Notes: generated by a model from the letters alone, not told the origin. Shown: positions 26,001 through 36,644, counted from the stretch's first letter. The stretch: 64,000 nucleotides of DNA from Actinoplanes lutulentus (GCF_003259845.1 NZ_QLMJ01000003.1:310001-374000), one strand, 5' to 3'. Program-made: numbers and translations.

Positions 26001-28148
26001 CCGTACGCGTTCGGCATGCCCTGGTGGGCCCCGCTGATCGTCGGCGGCGCGGTCGCCATCGCATACGGCCTGGCCGCCGTGGCCGCTCCTTCCCCGGCAG
26101 CCGCCCGGGCCCGGGCCGGCGTGGCCGCCGTGGTCCTCCTGCACACCGTGGCGACCTGCCTGGTCCGGCCCTGGGCGACCGCCCTCGGCCTGCTGCTCGT
26201 GGTGCTCCTCGGCGTGCTGGTCGCGGTGACCGCCCGGATCCCGATCCGGGGCACGGCCCCGGAGGCCCTGGAGTCCGAGGACGCCGAACTGCCGAAAAGC
26301 GCGCTGCCCCGCCACCGGGCACAGATCGGTGGCGCGGCCACCGGCGCGATCCTGCTCGCCCTGCCCGGTGTCTTCGCCGCGACCGCCGCCGACCAGGGTT
26401 TCCCAACCCCGGTCGTGCTCACCGCCGCGCTCGCCGCGTCCGCCATCGGCCTGGCCGTGCTGGCGGCGCTCGGCCAGTACATCCCGCAATACCTGCCGTG
26501 GGCCACGATCGGCCTGGTCCTGGGCGCCACGATCACCGCGCTCACCTCGGTGCCGAGCGATTACCCGACCGCTCTGTACGCGGCAGCGGCCGCCCTGCTC
26601 GGTGTGCTCGCCGAGCTGCTGCGCGGCGCTGTCCCGGCCCCGGTGCAGCGGGTGGCGCCGCTCGAATATCCGGCGCCACGATATGTCCGGGCCCGCCGCG
26701 GCACCCTGCGGTCGAGCGGCCTGACCGCCGGCGGGCTGGGCGAACGCTGGCTGGCCGACCCGGCGACCGGCGCGGTCTGGCTGGCGCTGCTACCGACCCT
26801 GCTGGCTCTCTTCTCTCTCGCTCCGGCCCTGCGGGCCGCCCTGATCGACCCGCTGAAGCAGATCAACGCGATCTGGGAGGGCCCGATCGCGGCGCTGGCC
26901 GTGCCGGACGCCGGGACCGTGGACGCCACCAGCGCCCTGGCCGCGATCCTGCTCACCGGCGCCGCGGCGCTGGCCGCGCTCGGTTTCGGCGGCAAGGCCT
27001 CCGAGACGGTCCCGGTGATCCTGCCGGGTGTGGCACTGACCCTGCTGATCACGCCGATCGCGCTGCACGCCGGGTTCCCGGCGGCGACCGGGGCGGCGCT
27101 GGTGGTCTTCACCATCTCGATGCTCGGCCTGGCGCTCACCCCGCCGCCGGCGGCCACCCGGGCGCCGCTGCTGCGGACCACGCGCAGCATCGTCTTCGTG
27201 GTCGGCCTGCTGGCCGGTGGTGCCGGGCTCGCCGGCAGTCTCGCCGAGGAGCCGCTGACCCTGTTCACACTGGGCAGTGCGATCGGAGTCGGGCTGGTCG
27301 CGGCGGTCGGTGGGCGTACCCAAGCAGCTCGGATCTTGGGTTGGCTTTTCGCCGCGCTGATGGGTCAGATGTTCGTCCTGACCGTGGCGATCTCGGCGGG
27401 GCTGGCGCGGCAGTGGGCGGCGTTCGGTGTGCTCGCGGTCGGTGCCGTGCTGCTCTCGCTGGAAGCGGCGCTGCCACGGCTGGGCCTGCCGCAGTACCGT
27501 GCCGAGGCGGTCACCGTCGAGTGGTGCGGTTACGCGTCCGCGCTGATCGCCGGCGTGCTGGCGTTCGACTCCCCCGCGCATCTGGCGGCGCTGCTGGCGG
27601 CCTGGGGTGCCATTCTCGGCCTCACCGCGTCCCGGCCGGACCGCACTCCGCAGCAGCGGCGCACGCTGTTCTGGGTCGCTGTCGGTTTCGAGATCGTCGG
27701 CTGGTGGCTGTTCATCGCGCTGGCCGAGGTCGCGGTCCCGGAGGCGTACACGCTGCCGTTCGCCACGCTGGCGCTCGCGGTCGGCGTGGTCGAGGCACAC
27801 CAGCGGCCAGATCTGAGCAGCTGGGCGGCGTACGGTCCGGCGCTGATCGCCGCGTTCGTGCCGACGATGGGCATCGTGCTCGCCGACGCCGGTGGCGACA
27901 CCCGTCCGGTGCTGCTGCTGCTCGGTGCGGTGGCGACGCTGATCGTCGGTTCGCGTACCCAGCAGCAGGCGCCCGTCGTGATCGGCACGATCGCGACCGT
28001 CTTCGCGGCGCTCTGGTTCGGCTTCAACCTGGTCGGGCCGTGGCTCGTGCTGGTGCCGGTCGGTGTGGTGCTGCTGTTCCTGGGCGCGACGAGCGAGAAC
28101 CGCCGCCGCACCCAGGACATCAGGAACGTTCTTTCAAAGATGCGTTAG
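23040..28148 (+). CDS. Giant polytopic membrane protein (SCO7613-like)
   Basis: The 1702-residue protein starts at GTG 23040, behind a strong GAGGAGG; an in-frame ATG at 22992 has no such site. Residues 1-65 are charged and probably coiled coil ([20 protein letters not shown]). Residues 75-185 are extremely Pro-rich with many PPPP runs. From about 190 to the end there are dozens of short hydrophobic helices, separated only by a hydrophilic loop near 340-440. NCBI annotates similar actinomycete proteins as SCO7613 C-terminal domain-containing membrane proteins; function unknown. The stop overlaps that of purE on the other strand by three or four bases. Confidence 0.85.
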   Translation: MAQADESGYADDLARIDASIAELKIKDMQAASERTKIASKIQAAQFQRDILAHANKAKGAKSNKRSARRRPPDGGDFPPPPPPPAAGGRPQHDDPPPPPRGGDRAAPRPSRNPRPDRNPPPPDWAEPGARHTGPPGVATDGVTLLVDDPPPTERVTTAPRRPPPAPPGHPPEASTQSVQNILLALGALLLGIAAVVFAGVAVDNPFARTLILAIATGIALTVAPGVARRGLTSTGETIAAVGLVLFPMTLFALHGSTIVGGPDVPVALYLGITFAITAVAGFVYAGVTRLAAPRYATVIATQPVAPLLAYPMIQSPAGWGLALTAVAVLDLLLLTTVIRTGRLVPRWPLGRPTPADRAPAEIDLDPDAPPRPESHPEEPDLIISGLAKPRRRWLPTRIFPGPRPEGAPAAGSVPLAPPTSPPSADWLRELTFALLCFACAGALIYSSVALLQAQVLADALRSGLILVAAALTGVAAARLLKNPLAMNIAGAVLTLAVIGTTARLADVVAPRWTLVIAAATVALTGAVVGLLAEPIRRGPQYASTGALTIIGLIVSIDALRAAFAPVAAARPIWNADTATYAQQLADAVGPSGWLLAFSALLLTIAAALALPSSIRHEGAVAGIALTALAVPASLGLPWSEAPWPLVLAAIGLGAAGLWASTRRIAFAHIIAAGIVGLFGAAASLSASWLTAAVLTAIAGAGVMVAIAARQIPVRLFAWVIGDWAAGAAALAIPGAAVTAALAIADTGGGPPATAQATVPALAAGFLAVAGTLSYAAVYQVARREISLPLTLGTGLGAVAMALAALFAPGAAAPDIWVGALLLGAAGLLFFAKSIDERGRNDRLLDGADIAAAAATVAICGALARVAALAFPDASLAVAGVVVLLVGMAVTVLPEDWKRGPSRGLGIAALVVGLIAGAQAVVGGLRILAAPGPIWAADLSRYAQEPPAGAWQAPFALVMVAITAAIGMSKPWSHYASGLAAALATIGAPYAFGMPWWAPLIVGGAVAIAYGLAAVAAPSPAAARARAGVAAVVLLHTVATCLVRPWATALGLLLVVLLGVLVAVTARIPIRGTAPEALESEDAELPKSALPRHRAQIGGAATGAILLALPGVFAATAADQGFPTPVVLTAALAASAIGLAVLAALGQYIPQYLPWATIGLVLGATITALTSVPSDYPTALYAAAAALLGVLAELLRGAVPAPVQRVAPLEYPAPRYVRARRGTLRSSGLTAGGLGERWLADPATGAVWLALLPTLLALFSLAPALRAALIDPLKQINAIWEGPIAALAVPDAGTVDATSALAAILLTGAAALAALGFGGKASETVPVILPGVALTLLITPIALHAGFPAATGAALVVFTISMLGLALTPPPAATRAPLLRTTRSIVFVVGLLAGGAGLAGSLAEEPLTLFTLGSAIGVGLVAAVGGRTQAARILGWLFAALMGQMFVLTVAISAGLARQWAAFGVLAVGAVLLSLEAALPRLGLPQYRAEAVTVEWCGYASALIAGVLAFDSPAHLAALLAAWGAILGLTASRPDRTPQQRRTLFWVAVGFEIVGWWLFIALAEVAVPEAYTLPFATLALAVGVVEAHQRPDLSSWAAYGPALIAAFVPTMGIVLADAGGDTRPVLLLLGAVATLIVGSRTQQQAPVVIGTIATVFAALWFGFNLVGPWLVLVPVGVVLLFLGATSENRRRTQDIRNVLSKMR

Positions 28149-28642
28149 CCCAGCAGCTGGTTGCGGAGAGCAGCGTCCTTCTCCGCGACCAGCTTCTCCA
28201 GGCTCACCTGGAAATCGCTCATCCGCTGCCGCAGCACCGGGTCCGAAGCGCCGAGGATCCGCACCGCGAGCAACCCGGCGTTCCGCGCCCCACCGATCGA
28301 CACCGTGGCGACCGGAACCCCGGCCGGCATCTGCACGATCGACAGCAGCGAGTCCATCCCGTCCAGGTGCTTGAGCGGCACCGGCACCCCGATGACCGGC
28401 AGCGGGGTCAGCGCCGCGACCATGCCCGGCAGATGGGCCGCGCCACCGGCGCCCGCGATGATCGTCTTGATGCCCCGGTCAGCGGCCGACTCGGCGTAAT
28501 CGAGCATCTTGCGCACGGTCCGGTGTGCGGAGACGACGCCGACCTCGAACGGCACCTCGAACTCGGCGAGCGCGATCGCGGCGGCCTCCATGGTCGGCCA
28601 GTCGGAGTCGCTGCCCATGATGATGCCGACGACGGGTGCCAT
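28145..28642 (-). CDS. purE: N5-carboxyaminoimidazole ribonucleotide mutase
   Basis: The 165-residue enzyme converts N5-CAIR to CAIR in purine synthesis. Class I PurE motifs are clear: [23 protein letters not shown] and [14 protein letters not shown]. The ATG at 28642 shares its A with the purK stop (TGATG), so purK and purE are translationally coupled. An in-frame upstream start exists inside purK but adds only seven atypical residues. It is convergent with the giant membrane protein. Confidence 0.96.
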   Translation of the reverse strand: MAPVVGIIMGSDSDWPTMEAAAIALAEFEVPFEVGVVSAHRTVRKMLDYAESAADRGIKTIIAGAGGAAHLPGMVAALTPLPVIGVPVPLKHLDGMDSLLSIVQMPAGVPVATVSIGGARNAGLLAVRILGASDPVLRQRMSDFQVSLEKLVAEKDAALRNQLLG

Positions 28643-29784
28643 CAATTGCCTTCCTGAAGCCACTTCGCGGCCCGCGCGGCGCGCGCCCGCACTTCTTCCA
28701 ACGAGGAGCCGAGAACCGTCACGTGCCCGATCTTGCGGCCGGGCCGGACCTGCTTGCCGTAGAGGTGCACCTTCGCGTCCGGCACCTCAGCGAACAGGTG
28801 GTGCAACCGCTCGTCGATCGAGATCCCGCCCGGCTCACCACCGAGCACGTTCGCCATCACGACGACCGGCGCGGTCAGCGTGGTGTCACCCATCGGGTAA
28901 TCCAGAACCGCCCGCAGGTGCTGCTCGAACTGCGACGTCCGGGCACCCTCGATGGTCCAGTGACCGGAGTTGTGCGGGCGCATCGCCAGCTCGTTGACGA
29001 CGATGCCGTCGTCGGTCTGGAACAGCTCGACGGCGAGCAGGCCGACGACGCCGAGCTCGTTCGCCAGGTCGATGGCGAGCTGCTGCGCGTCGAGCGCCAG
29101 CTCCTCGTCCAGGTCCGGCGCGGGCGCCAGCACCTCGACGCAGATGCCGTCCCTCTGCACGGTCTCCACCACCGGGTACGCCGCGACCTGCCCGAACGGC
29201 GACCGCGCCACGAGCGCCGCGAGCTCCCGCCGCAGCGGAACCTTCTCCTCGACGATCAGCGGAATGCCGGTCGACACCAGGTCAGCCGCAGCCTCGGGCG
29301 ATCCGACCATCCAGACGCCGCGTCCGTCGTACCCACCGCGGGTTGCCTTGGCGACCACCGGCCAGGACCCGGCCGCGAAGGTCTCGATGTCCTGGGCCGT
29401 GCTCACCCTCGCCCAGCGCGGGACGGGCGCGCCGAGCGCCGCGAGGCGCTCCCGCATCATGCCCTTGTCCTGCGCGAAGACCAGCGCCTTCGACCCCGGG
29501 AAGATCTTCACACCCTCGGCCTCAAGCGCCTCGATGTGCTCGGTCGGCACGTGCTCGTGGTCGAAAGTGACCGCGTCGCACCCCTTGGCGAACTCACGCA
29601 GAGCGGAAAGATCGGTGTGCGTGCCGATCGGCACGTCAGCCGCGACGAGCGCGGCACTGTCATCAGGCTTCTCACTGAGCACACGCAGTGACTGGCCGAG
29701 AGAAATGGCAGCTTGGTGGGTCATCCGGGCCAGCTGGCCGCCACCCACCATGCCGACTACAGGCAGACCGGTTCGGGTATCCAT
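28642..29784 (-). CDS. purK: 5-(carboxyamino)imidazole ribonucleotide synthase
   Basis: The 380-residue ATP-grasp enzyme makes N5-CAIR from AIR, bicarbonate and ATP. The start ([19 protein letters not shown]) and the ATP-grasp segments ([43 protein letters not shown]) are typical. It forms a two-gene operon with purE. A small membrane protein gene often found nearby in actinomycetes is not visible here. Confidence 0.96.
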   Translation of the reverse strand: MDTRTGLPVVGMVGGGQLARMTHQAAISLGQSLRVLSEKPDDSAALVAADVPIGTHTDLSALREFAKGCDAVTFDHEHVPTEHIEALEAEGVKIFPGSKALVFAQDKGMMRERLAALGAPVPRWARVSTAQDIETFAAGSWPVVAKATRGGYDGRGVWMVGSPEAAADLVSTGIPLIVEEKVPLRRELAALVARSPFGQVAAYPVVETVQRDGICVEVLAPAPDLDEELALDAQQLAIDLANELGVVGLLAVELFQTDDGIVVNELAMRPHNSGHWTIEGARTSQFEQHLRAVLDYPMGDTTLTAPVVVMANVLGGEPGGISIDERLHHLFAEVPDAKVHLYGKQVRPGRKIGHVTVLGSSLEEVRARAARAAKWLQEGN

Positions 29785-30078
29785 CGCCAGGCCAGCCTAG
29801 CGACGCCACCCCAAAGACCGAAAATCAACCCCTTTCTTGGGTACGCCCTACGCCTCCCCAACCGCACCACGGGGCCGGCCGCCCTCCGGGCGCTACCGCC
29901 GGTGATCTCGGCCAAAGCAGGTCATCGCGAGTGCCCCACATCAGGCGTAAATTTCCACCATGCCGGCCGAACCGTTCATCAGGTCGCTCCCCATCCACGT
30001 GACGCCACCAACATGGTGACCATGCGCCGGCTCTCGGACGGCTCCTACCGAATTACGGAGGAAATGCCGCTGGACCAG
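29785..30078. other. Intergenic region between purK and the YyaL-type gene; no gene seen
   Basis: This 294-bp stretch lies upstream of purK and downstream of the thioredoxin-fold gene, so it must hold the purK promoter; I see no convincing -10/-35 pair. A short + strand frame beginning MVTMRRLSDGSYRITEEM at about 30014 looks somewhat protein-like but has no ribosome site and runs antisense into the neighbouring gene. Confidence 0.5.
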
Positions 30079-32097
30079 CTACTGCGCCACGAGGGTTTCA
30101 GCCTGGCTCAACCGGGTGGTGAGGTCAGCTGCAGTGGTGACCGGGCGGTCGCACACGAAGCCCCGGCACACGTAAGCCGCCGAGGCCCCGCCGATCAGCG
30201 GCCGGTCGGCCAGCAGAGCCACACCCTCGCGATCCGGCTCCCCCGCGACGATCACGGTCCCGCCCGGCGCCTGCCTCCACGCCGCTTCCACCAGCGGATC
30301 CTCGTCCACCGGCCCCGCGGTGACGATCGCGATCTCGTACGGCCCGGTCAGCGCCGCCTCGGCCACCGCCGCCGCATATCCGGCGAACCGCGGATGTCCC
30401 CCGATCAGCGGCCCGGCAGTGGCGAGCGCCTTGTCGGCCGCCTCCCGATAAGCCGTCTCCCCGCTCAGCGCGGCGAACGACACCAAAGCCGCGCACAGCG
30501 CCGACAGCCCGGACGGCGTGGCGTTGTCGGTCGGGTCGGCCGGGCGGGTGAGCAGTTTCTCCGCGTCGTCGGCCGTGTCGTAGAACCCGCCGTCCCCGCT
30601 GGCGAACCGCGCCAGAGCGACATCGAGCAGCTCCCGAGCCAGGGACAGCCACCGAGGGGCGGCGGTCACCTGGAAGACCGCGAGGAACCCCTCGGCCACG
30701 CACCCGTAATCCTCAAGCACCCCGGCCGGTTCGCCCGCCACCCCGTCCCGGGAGACCCGCCGCAGCCGGCCGCCGACCAGGTGCCGGTCCGCCAGGACCT
30801 CGGCAAGCGCGATCGCGGCGTCGTGGGATTCCGCCGATCCGGTGAGCGCGCCGTGCTCGGCGAGCGCCGTGACGGCAAGGCCGTTCCACGAGGCGACCAC
30901 CTTGTCGTCGCGGGCCGGCTGGGGCCGCCGCGCACGGGCCGCGAGCAGCCGGGAGCGCACGTCACGCCACCGGTCGACGATCGCCGGGTCGGCCTCGTCG
31001 ATGTCCCGGGCCAGGACGAGGACGCTCGAGCCGTGCTCGAAGGTGCCTTTTTGCGTGACACGGAACAGGTCGGCGGCCCAGGTCCCGTCATCCGCGCCGA
31101 GCGCACCGATCAGCTCAGCGGGCGTCCACGCGTACGTCAGCCCCTCGGAGCCCTCGGTGTCGGCGTCCAGCGCGGACGCCAGGCCACCGGACGCGGTGCC
31201 GAGGTCACGCAACAGGAAGGCGGCCGTCTCGTCGGCGATCCGGCGGGCGAACAGGTCGCCGGTGAGCCGCCACAGCTGGGTGTAGACCCGCAGCAGCAGG
31301 GCGTTGTCGTACAGCATCTTCTCGAAGTGCGGCACGGTCCAGGTCTCGTCCACCGCGTACCGTGCGAAGCCGCCGGCCAGCTGGTCGTAGATGCCGCCGC
31401 GAGCCATCTGCTCGCACGCGTGCCGGACGATCTCGAGGGCCTCGGCCGAGCCGGTGCGCTCGTGGTGGCGCAGCAGGAAGAGCAGGTTCATGTGCGGCGG
31501 GAACTTCGGCGCGCCACCGAAACCGCCGCGCTCCCGGTCCTGCTCCTTCTCCAGCCCGGCGGCCGCGGCGGCGAGCAACTCGGCGGAGATCGGCGCGGTC
31601 GGACCGCCGATCATCTGCGCCCCGCCGACCGCCTCGACGACTGCCGCACCCTGCTTGAGCACGTCGTCACGCTGCTCACGCCAGGCGGTGCCGACGGACT
31701 CGAGCAGCTTGCCGAACCGCTCCCGCGGAAAGTAGGTCCCGCAGAAGAACGGGTCGCCGTCCGGGGTCGCGAAGACCGTCATCGGCCAGCCGCCCTGCCC
31801 GGTCATCGCCTGGGTCGCGGTCATGTAGACGGCGTCCACGTCGGGCCGTTCCTCACGGTCCACCTTGATCGAGACGAAGCCCTCGTTCATCTGCTTCGCG
31901 ATCGCGGCGTCCTCGAACGACTCGTGCGCCATCACATGACACCAGTGACAGGCCGCGTAACCCACCGAGATGATCACCGGCACGTCCCTGCGGCGCGCCT
32001 CCTCGAACGCCTCGGCCGACCACTGCCACCAGTCGACCGGGTTGTCCCGGTGCTGCAACAGATAGGGCGACGTGGCATCGGCGAGACGGTTGGCCAT
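30079..32097 (-). CDS. Thioredoxin-domain protein, YyaL/SPATA20 (DUF255) family
   Basis: The 672-residue protein has an N-terminal thioredoxin-like domain with the family signature SPYLLQHRDNPVDWWQW and the redox motif C-H-W-C in YAACHWCHVMAHESF (near residue 48). A long (alpha/alpha)6 glycan-epimerase-like region follows (GGIYDQLAGGFARYAVD, then LASALDADTEGSEG). The family is widespread and its biochemical role is not established. It starts at the ATG of MANRLADATSPYL. In Streptomyces as I recall it, a homologue lies in the same neighbourhood as mca and greA. Confidence 0.9.
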   Translation of the reverse strand: MANRLADATSPYLLQHRDNPVDWWQWSAEAFEEARRRDVPVIISVGYAACHWCHVMAHESFEDAAIAKQMNEGFVSIKVDREERPDVDAVYMTATQAMTGQGGWPMTVFATPDGDPFFCGTYFPRERFGKLLESVGTAWREQRDDVLKQGAAVVEAVGGAQMIGGPTAPISAELLAAAAAGLEKEQDRERGGFGGAPKFPPHMNLLFLLRHHERTGSAEALEIVRHACEQMARGGIYDQLAGGFARYAVDETWTVPHFEKMLYDNALLLRVYTQLWRLTGDLFARRIADETAAFLLRDLGTASGGLASALDADTEGSEGLTYAWTPAELIGALGADDGTWAADLFRVTQKGTFEHGSSVLVLARDIDEADPAIVDRWRDVRSRLLAARARRPQPARDDKVVASWNGLAVTALAEHGALTGSAESHDAAIALAEVLADRHLVGGRLRRVSRDGVAGEPAGVLEDYGCVAEGFLAVFQVTAAPRWLSLARELLDVALARFASGDGGFYDTADDAEKLLTRPADPTDNATPSGLSALCAALVSFAALSGETAYREAADKALATAGPLIGGHPRFAGYAAAVAEAALTGPYEIAIVTAGPVDEDPLVEAAWRQAPGGTVIVAGEPDREGVALLADRPLIGGASAAYVCRGFVCDRPVTTAADLTTRLSQAETLVAQ

Positions 32098-32120
32098 GCC
32101 GCCAAGCCTCTCACGCCGGC

Positions 32121-34625
32121 TCAGGAAGCGCCGTCAGCCCGCAATCGGGTGACCGGGGCCGGCGCGTCCTCCATGAGCTGCGTGAGCGCCTGAACGATCT
32201 TGTCGGCCGGCATCGGTTTGCAGAAGTGATAGCCCTGCGCGGTCGGGCAGCCCAGCTCGATCAGGGCGGCCCGCTGCTCGATCGTCTCGATGCCCTCGGC
32301 GACGACCCGGACGCCGAGACGCGCGCCCAGCTCGACCGCACCGCGTACGACGGCGCCGGCGGCCGGCTTGTCGATCATCTCGTCCACGAACGACCGGTCG
32401 ATCTTGATTTCGTCGACCGGGATCCGGGTGACCGAGGCAAGCGACGAGAACCCGGTGCCGAAGTCGTCGAGCGACATCTGCACGCCGGAGGAACGCAGCC
32501 GGGCCAGCACCTCGTCGACGACCTCCTGCTCACTGACCGCGACCGACTCGGTGATCTCCAGTACGAGGCGGGAGGCCGGCGTCCGATGCCGGCGCAGCGC
32601 CTCGGTGACCTGGGCCGGGAACGTCGGGTCGGTGAGGCTGCGCGCCGACACGTTCACCGAGACCGGGATGTTGATGCCGTTCGCCGTCCAGTCGGCGGCC
32701 GCGGCGAGCGCCAGGTCGAGCACCCGCCGGGTGAACGGGATGAGCAGCTCGCTGCGTTCCACAGCGGGCAGGAAGGCGCCCGGCGAGAGCTGTCCGCGGC
32801 GCGGGTGCCGCCAGCGGACCAGCGCCTCCACACCGGTCGGCGCGGCGGTCACCAGGTCGACGGCGGGCTGCAGGTGCAGCACGATCTGGTCGTCGGCGGC
32901 GAACGCGTCCTGGAGCTCGGCGAGCAGCGCCAGGTGGTCGGTGCTGCTGGCGTCCTGACTGCTGTCGTACGTCCCGACGGTGAGACCCAGCTCCTTGGCC
33001 CGGCCGACCGCGAGCGAGGCCCGCCGGAGCAGCTCGCTCACCTCGATCCGGCCCGGCTGCTCGGCCACGACACCGACGGTCACCTCGACGGCGAGGCGTA
33101 CCCCGGCGACCTCCATCGGCAGCCGAAGCTGCTCGACCAGTTCCCGGGCCCGGCGCAGGGCCGGCGGCATCGAGCCACCCACCCGCCCGGCCGGCTCGCC
33201 GAGCGCGGCCATTGCCGGGAGCAGCAGCGCGAACTCGTCGTCCCCGGTACGCGCGACCAGCTCAAGCGGCCGGGCCAGCTCGGTGAGCCGTTCCGCGACC
33301 AGCCGCAGCACCTCGTCGCCGCCGCGGTGCCCGAGAGTGCGGTTGACCTCGCGGAAGTCCACCACGTCGAGCAGCAGCAGGGCGACGTGCTGACCCCGGT
33401 CGACCGAGCGCAGCAGCAGGTCGCCCTGGTCGGCGAAGGCGGACCGGTTGATCAGCCCGGTGAGCCGGTCATGCACCCGATCGTGCGCGGCGCGGGCGTC
33501 CAGCTCGGCGATCCGCTGGTGCGCGGCGGCGTCGTGCAACGCCCCGGCCAGCGCTTCCCCGTACGCCACGATGGCCGCCTCGTCCTGCGGCACCGGCATG
33601 CTGGGCTCGCCGAGCCAGACGGTGAGCTCACCGACCGGGTGCCCGGCGACCGCCATGCTGCGGGTGATGGCCGGCCCGGATCGGGCGGCGGTGGTGTCGT
33701 TCTGCCCGGGGCCGTCCTGCGAGTACCGCCGGTGGCCGCTGCCGAGCCGCACCTCCAGCTCGGCGCGGCGGGCCCCGAAGACGTCCAGGGCGCCGCGCAG
33801 CCCGGCCCGGGCCACCTCGGCCTCACTGGCGCCGGGAAGACGGGCGGTGGCGGTCGCGAAGGCCTCCCACATCCGGCGTTCCTCGGCGGCACGCAGGTGG
33901 AACCGGTACGTCCGGTGCAGCAGCCAGAGCGCGGGCCCGAAGGCGAGCAGCCAGAGCGGCTCACGGACCAGGGCGAAGACCACGCCGAGCCCGACCAGCA
34001 CGTTGCCGACGGACATCGGCAGCTTGGCGTAGAGAACCCGGGTGGCGATCCGGCCCGGCGCGGCGTCGCGATGCAGCACCAGCGTGAGCACGACCAGGCC
34101 GAACGTGATCAGCAGGTAGGTGGCGGCGCCGGCGACCAGGGCGAGTGGCAGCCGAGCGCCGCCGATCGGGGCGTCGCCGGCCAGCAGCGAGGTGACCAGG
34201 GCGGCGCCGGCGACGCCGAGGGTCATCGAAGCGACCAGGTGGACGATCTCGGCCACGTTGCGCAGGCCGGTGAACCAGGCGAGCAGCAGCCAGGCGGCTC
34301 CGGTGCCGGCCAGGGTCGCGGCGGGCAGCCAGCCGGCCGGCGCCACGACGAAGCCGACCACCACGGCCGCTTCGGCCCAGCTGACCGAGACCGCGTCCGG
34401 TCCGAGACGGAACCGGAGGCCGGCCAGCTGCGCGATGGCCGCGAGGACGGCCGCGACGCAGATGCCGTCGACGGCGGAGAGCGGCCGGCCGGCCGGGCGG
34501 CTCACCGGCTGCAGGACGCCGAGCACGACGGCGGCGATGGCGGCCACCACGACGGCGACGGTCAGCAGGCGCACCGGACGCGGGCGGGCCAGCCACGAGG
34601 GGTTGTGGAACTGCTCGGCGGTCAC
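32121..34625 (-). CDS. Membrane GGDEF-EAL protein, probable c-di-GMP phosphodiesterase
   Basis: About 834 residues from the GTG of VTAEQFHNPSWL; the frame is open to 34901 but the extra part is not protein-like. Seven or eight membrane helices (roughly residues 12-240) precede a GAF-like segment, a GGDEF domain and an EAL domain. The GGDEF active-site motif reads TGDDEF instead of GGDEF, so cyclase activity is probably reduced or lost. The EAL domain keeps EALVRW, NVSARSL, EITES, DDFGTGFSSL, KIDRSF and VAEGIET, so hydrolysis of c-di-GMP is likely. Start choice is tentative because no Shine-Dalgarno is visible. Confidence 0.85.
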   Translation of the reverse strand: MTAEQFHNPSWLARPRPVRLLTVAVVVAAIAAVVLGVLQPVSRPAGRPLSAVDGICVAAVLAAIAQLAGLRFRLGPDAVSVSWAEAAVVVGFVVAPAGWLPAATLAGTGAAWLLLAWFTGLRNVAEIVHLVASMTLGVAGAALVTSLLAGDAPIGGARLPLALVAGAATYLLITFGLVVLTLVLHRDAAPGRIATRVLYAKLPMSVGNVLVGLGVVFALVREPLWLLAFGPALWLLHRTYRFHLRAAEERRMWEAFATATARLPGASEAEVARAGLRGALDVFGARRAELEVRLGSGHRRYSQDGPGQNDTTAARSGPAITRSMAVAGHPVGELTVWLGEPSMPVPQDEAAIVAYGEALAGALHDAAAHQRIAELDARAAHDRVHDRLTGLINRSAFADQGDLLLRSVDRGQHVALLLLDVVDFREVNRTLGHRGGDEVLRLVAERLTELARPLELVARTGDDEFALLLPAMAALGEPAGRVGGSMPPALRRARELVEQLRLPMEVAGVRLAVEVTVGVVAEQPGRIEVSELLRRASLAVGRAKELGLTVGTYDSSQDASSTDHLALLAELQDAFAADDQIVLHLQPAVDLVTAAPTGVEALVRWRHPRRGQLSPGAFLPAVERSELLIPFTRRVLDLALAAAADWTANGINIPVSVNVSARSLTDPTFPAQVTEALRRHRTPASRLVLEITESVAVSEQEVVDEVLARLRSSGVQMSLDDFGTGFSSLASVTRIPVDEIKIDRSFVDEMIDKPAAGAVVRGAVELGARLGVRVVAEGIETIEQRAALIELGCPTAQGYHFCKPMPADKIVQALTQLMEDAPAPVTRLRADGAS

Positions 34626-34863
34626 GAGACAGTCCCACACAGCGCGTGCACAGGAAGATGCACGTGCAGATGCTTCGCGGAGAGTTCGCGCCGGAAAGGT
34701 GTCATCTCGGCGCCCCCTTCCGCGCAGGGTCCAGGGGCCGTATGGCCCCCGGCGGAAGGCTAAATCAATACCGATGAACGCAACAGGGCTTGACGGACCC
34801 GAGACCGGCACACTCGGCCCGGACGGGTCGACACCACCGGGTCGGCGCCGGGTGCCCGCGCCG

Positions 34864-35214
34864 TCAGGCGCGGGCCGCTCCGCCACCTGAGGTGGTGTCA
34901 CGTTTCTCGTCGTCCACGCCCGCCACCTCGGGTTCCTCCAAGGTCACCGGAGCAGCCGATCGACCCGCTTCGACGTCGCTCGCGGCCGCGGCGCCGGAAC
35001 GCTCGAGATCAGCATCGAGACGGGCGATCTCCGCCACACGTTCGCGATCGACCGGAGGCGAGAAACTGTCGGGAAGCCGACGAATGCGCTTGTTCATGTT
35101 GCGGATCAGCAGAACCGTGGCGACACACATGAGGACGATGAGGAACAGCCCCATCGGTCCGGCCAAGCCGCCCGAACGGGTGTCACCGAAGTTGTTGACA
35201 GCGAAGACGTCCAC
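34864..35214 (-). CDS. Small single-pass membrane protein downstream of mca
   Basis: The 116-residue protein starts at the GTG of VDVFAVNNFGDT, 17 bp after the mca stop. It has one transmembrane helix (MGLFLIVLMCVATVLLI, about residues 21-37), then a basic stretch (NKRIRRLPDSF) and a Glu/Ala-rich cytoplasmic tail. Actinomycetes often carry such a gene right behind mca. No function is known to me. The spacing suggests co-transcription with mca. Confidence 0.75.
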   Translation of the reverse strand: MDVFAVNNFGDTRSGGLAGPMGLFLIVLMCVATVLLIRNMNKRIRRLPDSFSPPVDRERVAEIARLDADLERSGAAAASDVEAGRSAAPVTLEEPEVAGVDDEKRDTTSGGGAARA

Positions 35215-35231
35215 AGCCTCAGCGTACTGCC

Positions 35232-36113
35232 TCAGTGGGCGTCGACTTTCTCCCGGATGCCCGCGAACAGGTCGGACTCCGGAATCGGGCTGTCCACCAG
35301 GGAGCGCGCCAGCTCGAAGTCCTCGGTCGGCCACACCTTCTGCTGCAGCTCCAGCGGGATCTTGAACCAGAACCCGTCCGGGTCGACCTGGGTGGCGTGG
35401 GCGCGCAGCGCGTCGTCCCGGATCGAGAAGTAATCACCGCACTCGATCCGGGTGGTGAGCTTGTCGCCGCGGTCCTGCCGGTCGGACGCTTTCTCCAGCC
35501 ACTCCGTGTACGGCGACTCCAGCCCCGCCGCCAGCATCCCCTCGTGCAGCGCCAGCATCCGCGCCCGGGTCCAGCCGGAGTTGTAGTACAGCTTCGACGG
35601 CTGCCACGGCTCGCCCAGCTCCGGGTAGAGCCCCGGGTCGCCGGCCGCGTCGAAGGCGATCACCGACACCTTGTGGCACATGATGTGGTCGGGGTGCGGG
35701 TACCCGCCGTTCTCGTCGTACGTCGTCATGACCTGCGGCCGGAACTCGCGGATCAGCTTGATCAGCGGCTTGGCCGCCTCGTGCGGGTCCTGGAGGCCGA
35801 AGCAGCCATCGGGCAGCGGCGGCAGCGGGTCACCCTCGGGCAGCCCGGAGTCGACGAAGCCGAGCCAGGCCTGGTCGACGCCGAGGATCTCGCGCGCTTT
35901 CACCATCTCGGCTCGGCGGATGTTGGCGATGTCCGCGAGCACCTCGGGCCGGTCCATCTTCGGGTTGAGCACGCTGCCGCGCTCTCCGCCGGTACAGGTC
36001 GCGACGAGAACCTGGACCCCCTCGGCGACGTATTTCGCCATGGTGGCGGCGCCCTTGCTCGACTCGTCGTCGGGGTGGGCGTGCACGGTCATCAGGCGCA
36101 ACTGCTCGGCCAC
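35232..36113 (-). CDS. mca: Mycothiol S-conjugate amidase
   Basis: The 293-residue zinc amidase cleaves mycothiol S-conjugates of toxins to mercapturic acids for export. Zinc ligands sit in HAHPDDE (residues 11-17) and in the later YPHPDH; the segments TGGERGSVLNPKMDRPEV and WLGFVDSGLPEGDPLPPLP separate Mca from its paralogue MshB. The GTG at 36113 is chosen because GAGAGGG lies 7 nt upstream; the open frame to 36239 has no support. It is divergent from the DUF4307 gene, a pairing I recall from other actinomycetes. Confidence 0.94.
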   Translation of the reverse strand: MAEQLRLMTVHAHPDDESSKGAATMAKYVAEGVQVLVATCTGGERGSVLNPKMDRPEVLADIANIRRAEMVKAREILGVDQAWLGFVDSGLPEGDPLPPLPDGCFGLQDPHEAAKPLIKLIREFRPQVMTTYDENGGYPHPDHIMCHKVSVIAFDAAGDPGLYPELGEPWQPSKLYYNSGWTRARMLALHEGMLAAGLESPYTEWLEKASDRQDRGDKLTTRIECGDYFSIRDDALRAHATQVDPDGFWFKIPLELQQKVWPTEDFELARSLVDSPIPESDLFAGIREKVDAH

Positions 36114-36224
36114 GTTATTACCCTCTCGACCAGGCCTGCCGACGGCGGCCCAGGATCGGCTGCGAAGATGGACTCTGCCATTCTGGCCGATCCCACCGAC
36201 AACAAACGCACGAGAGGTCGTCAG

Positions 36225-36644
36225 GTGAGCGAGACGCACGCCACAGCGCCGGTCTTCCCCGCAGGCCGTTACGGCCGCCGCCGGGAAGGTTCACGCCGCC
36301 GCTGGCTGCCGATCCTCGTCACCGTGCTGTTCGGCATCGGTGTGGTGGCCCTGTCGCTGCAGTACTACAACAAGTTCGGCGAGGGCGATTACGACCCGCA
36401 GATCATCGGCTGGAGCGACCCGACGCCCACCGAGCTGGTCATCCAGTTCCGGGTCCTGCTGCCGGACGACGGCAGTGCCAGCTGCATGCTGCGGGCCCGC
36501 GACTACGACGGCTTCGAGGTCGGCCGCCGCGAGGTCGTCGTGCAGGCTCCGCCCGGTGGCGGCTCGGCCGAGGTCAGCGAGTCGGTGCCGACCACCGCGC
36601 AGGCTTCCGTGGGCGACGTGATGGGCTGCCGCGCCGGCGGTTGA
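36225..36644 (+). CDS. DUF4307 domain membrane protein
   Basis: The 139-residue protein has a basic N-terminus (GRYGRRREGSRRRW), one transmembrane helix at about residues 27-46 (LPILVTVLFGIGVVALSL) and an extracytoplasmic beta-rich domain with two Cys (ASCMLRARDYDG, VMGCRAGG) that may pair. This is the DUF4307 pattern. The GTG at 36225 has AGAGG upstream; an ATG at 36168 is an alternative adding 19 residues. Function unknown; the conserved location between mca and greA is its main feature. Confidence 0.85.
   Translation: MSETHATAPVFPAGRYGRRREGSRRRWLPILVTVLFGIGVVALSLQYYNKFGEGDYDPQIIGWSDPTPTELVIQFRVLLPDDGSASCMLRARDYDGFEVGRREVVVQAPPGGGSAEVSESVPTTAQASVGDVMGCRAGG

Noticed and set aside
23010..28657. 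Several 600-1500-codon frames overlapping the giant membrane protein
   Set aside because: They have Arg/Gly/Pro-rich composition without motifs; the frame at 23040-28148 has hydrophobic periodicity and a strong ribosome site.
29713..32193. 826-codon plus-strand frame opposite the YyaL-type gene
   Set aside because: It is antisense to a gene with clear CxxC and family motifs; its start region lacks a ribosome site.
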